From Mastigamoeba balamuthi (taxonomy: Eukaryota > Evosea > Mastigamoebida > Mastigamoebidae), in the NCBI GenBank assembly GCA_902651635.1, contig CACRSC010001472.1:1-39278 (forward strand): a stretch of 39,278 nucleotides of DNA. Reading direction: 5' to 3'. The translations under genes and the position numbers were made by a program. This document shows, piece by piece, positions 38,347-39,278 of the stretch. The notes under the pieces are model-generated. The model worked only from the letters and a program-made list of their open reading frames with translations. It was not told the DNA's origin and did not search any database. Every line of letters begins with the position of its first letter. Position 1 is the first letter of the stretch.

Positions 38347-38835
38347 ATACGCGTCTGTTATCCCGCTGGGCTTGCTGTCGTAGTACTCGCCAACCTCGCG
38401 TCTGGGGTGGCGTGCCCCACCGACTGGGCCGCAGTCTCCGCCGCGCAGCTCTCGTCGGTGGACCCCAGCTGTTTCGCGCCCGTCGGAGCCGGGGGTGCCG
38501 AAGCGTGCAAGGGTCTCAGCCCTGCCTGCGCTTCAACGCTCCCGGCGTCGGCCGCTGCAGGAATCGGAGCGAGGTTCATGTCGTCGGCAGCGTTCCTCGG
38601 GAATCTGACAGATGCAGGGCTGGGCCGCATCCCCGCGACCTCGTTGGCCTGGGAAAGGAAAGCGATTGCATTGGCTCCGACATGTTCTGGCGGATGGCCG
38701 TCGCCTACCCCGGCCTCCGCGAGCACCTGCCTCTCGTCCCACCGTCAGCGTTCGCACACGTCCGTACTGCGCTTACTTGTCCTCCTCTTGCATCCCGCGC
38801 GCGTGCGAGGCAAAGAAGAAGTGGACCGTGACTAA
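38347..38835 (+). pseudogene. Cys-rich repeat surface protein, broken right-hand A copy
   Basis: Homologous to 519-1 on the other strand. The start codon is ATA (38347-38349) where the left copy has ATG. The signal-like segment and VACPTDWAAVSAAQLSS are in frame. About 27 codons are missing after DPSCFAPVGA. A 4-base deletion near 38642 shifts the frame. The sequence then jumps directly to the C-terminal domain, readable in another frame as SDMFWRMAVAYPGL. The repeats between are deleted. Not a functional gene as it stands. Confidence 0.7.
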
Positions 38836-38845
38836 ACCGACACAG

Positions 38846-39278
38846 CAGGCGCTTCCATTAGCTCCCCAAAAAGCTAGCGGACCCTGCTGTGCAGCTCAGC
38901 GGGACCGCTGTGATCCACGGATGGCTGGAGGCATCCGGGGGCTCCTGAGGGAGTGCCCTGTGGTGCCTTCGCCGCGGTGAGAGGCCTGCGTCGCGAGCAA
39001 GGCAAGGATTTCCGTGTTCACAAGCGCTTGTTACGTTAATTGACGTAACAGGCGCTTCCTTTAGCTCTCCGGAAAAGCTTGTTGATCCTGCCATGCAGCT
39101 CAGCGGGCCCGCTGTGATCCGCGGATGGCTGGAGGCATCCGCGGGCTCCCGAGGGAGCGCCCTGTGGTGTCTGCGGTGTGCTGAGAGGACTGCACCGCAA
39201 GCACGGCAAGGATTTCCGTGTTAACAAGCGCTTGTTACGTAAATTGACGTACAAGCGCTCCTTTAGCCCCCCAGAAAA
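38846..39278. repeat. 203-bp tandem repeat (satellite-like), at least two units
   Basis: Units start at 38846, 39049 and 39252 (the last runs off the window), a spacing of 203 bp each time. Each carries CAGCTCAGCGGG, CTGTGATCC, GGATGGCTGGAGGCATCC and AAGGATTTCCGTGTT in the same order with scattered differences. A long palindrome sits at each unit border. Confidence 0.85.
39022..39057. repeat. 36-bp near-perfect palindrome at satellite border
   Basis: AAGCGCTTGTTACGT on one arm and ACGTAACAGGCGCTT on the other flank a short AT centre; only two base pairs of the hairpin fail. A second version at 39226-39259 has one base missing in the right arm. Confidence 0.8.

Noticed and set aside
1-39278. 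tRNA, rRNA or CRISPR elements
   Set aside because: I looked for TPsiC-arm-like strings, rRNA-like conserved blocks and regular short spacer repeats and found none. The only regular array is the 203-bp repeat at the right edge, which has no spacers.

Overview
This window is GC-rich eukaryotic nuclear DNA from a protist. Most genes carry short spliceosomal introns (44-372 nt, one of 871 nt), and codon-phase arithmetic across predicted splice junctions closes exactly for every multi-exon model given here. The gene set fits a free-living or amoeboid unicell, possibly an amoebozoan: an integrin-alpha-like FG-GAP receptor, a DRP5/Dlp-type dynamin, a myosin-light-chain/calmodulin-like EF-hand protein, an SLC44 choline-transporter-like protein, an ABCF ATPase, a Trk/HKT potassium transporter, a membrane-anchored RasGAP and a Crinkler-type nuclease-kinase. 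The species cannot be proven from the sequence.

Layout. 1-2957 and about 36.6-38.8 kb are inverted copies of one divergent gene pair, A and B, from an unrecognised cysteine-rich repeat surface-protein family. The left B copy (1119-2957) is intact; both A copies and the right B copy are broken. A third, intact B copy lies at 7430-9268, and a fourth is cut by a one-base assembly gap at 9315. Between the first two intact copies is the FG-GAP receptor (3214-6891). From 10.6 to 30.7 kb is a gene-dense core: dynamin (-), EF-hand protein (+), SLC44 (+), ABCF (+), Trk/HKT (+), a small two-TM protein (+) and RasGAP (-). From about 30.9 to 34.6 kb the DNA is visibly less GC-rich and gene-poor and holds a broken transposase-like gene. 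It is followed by a six-exon nuclease-kinase gene (34624-36495, -), the right A/B pair, and a 203-bp tandem repeat with a long palindrome at the right edge.

Three assembly joins matter to anyone using these models. A single N at 9315 fuses two different family members. A single N at 19889 separates two 771-bp near-identical copies of part of the ABCF gene. A 42-N gap at 25906-25947 is flanked by a 361-bp duplicate of part of the Trk gene. The last two look like overlapping contig ends that were not merged; collapsing each restores the reading frame.

The most interesting observations are: (1) the nuclease-kinase fusion beside transposon debris; (2) a departure from the usual GTAAGT splice donor, with most introns starting GTRCGY and at least two GC-AG introns starting GCACGC; (3) the repeat surface-protein family with signs of inverted duplication, gene conversion and a conserved 58-bp upstream block at fixed spacing; (4) a RasGAP whose only other recognisable part is a membrane anchor; (5) the palindromic satellite.
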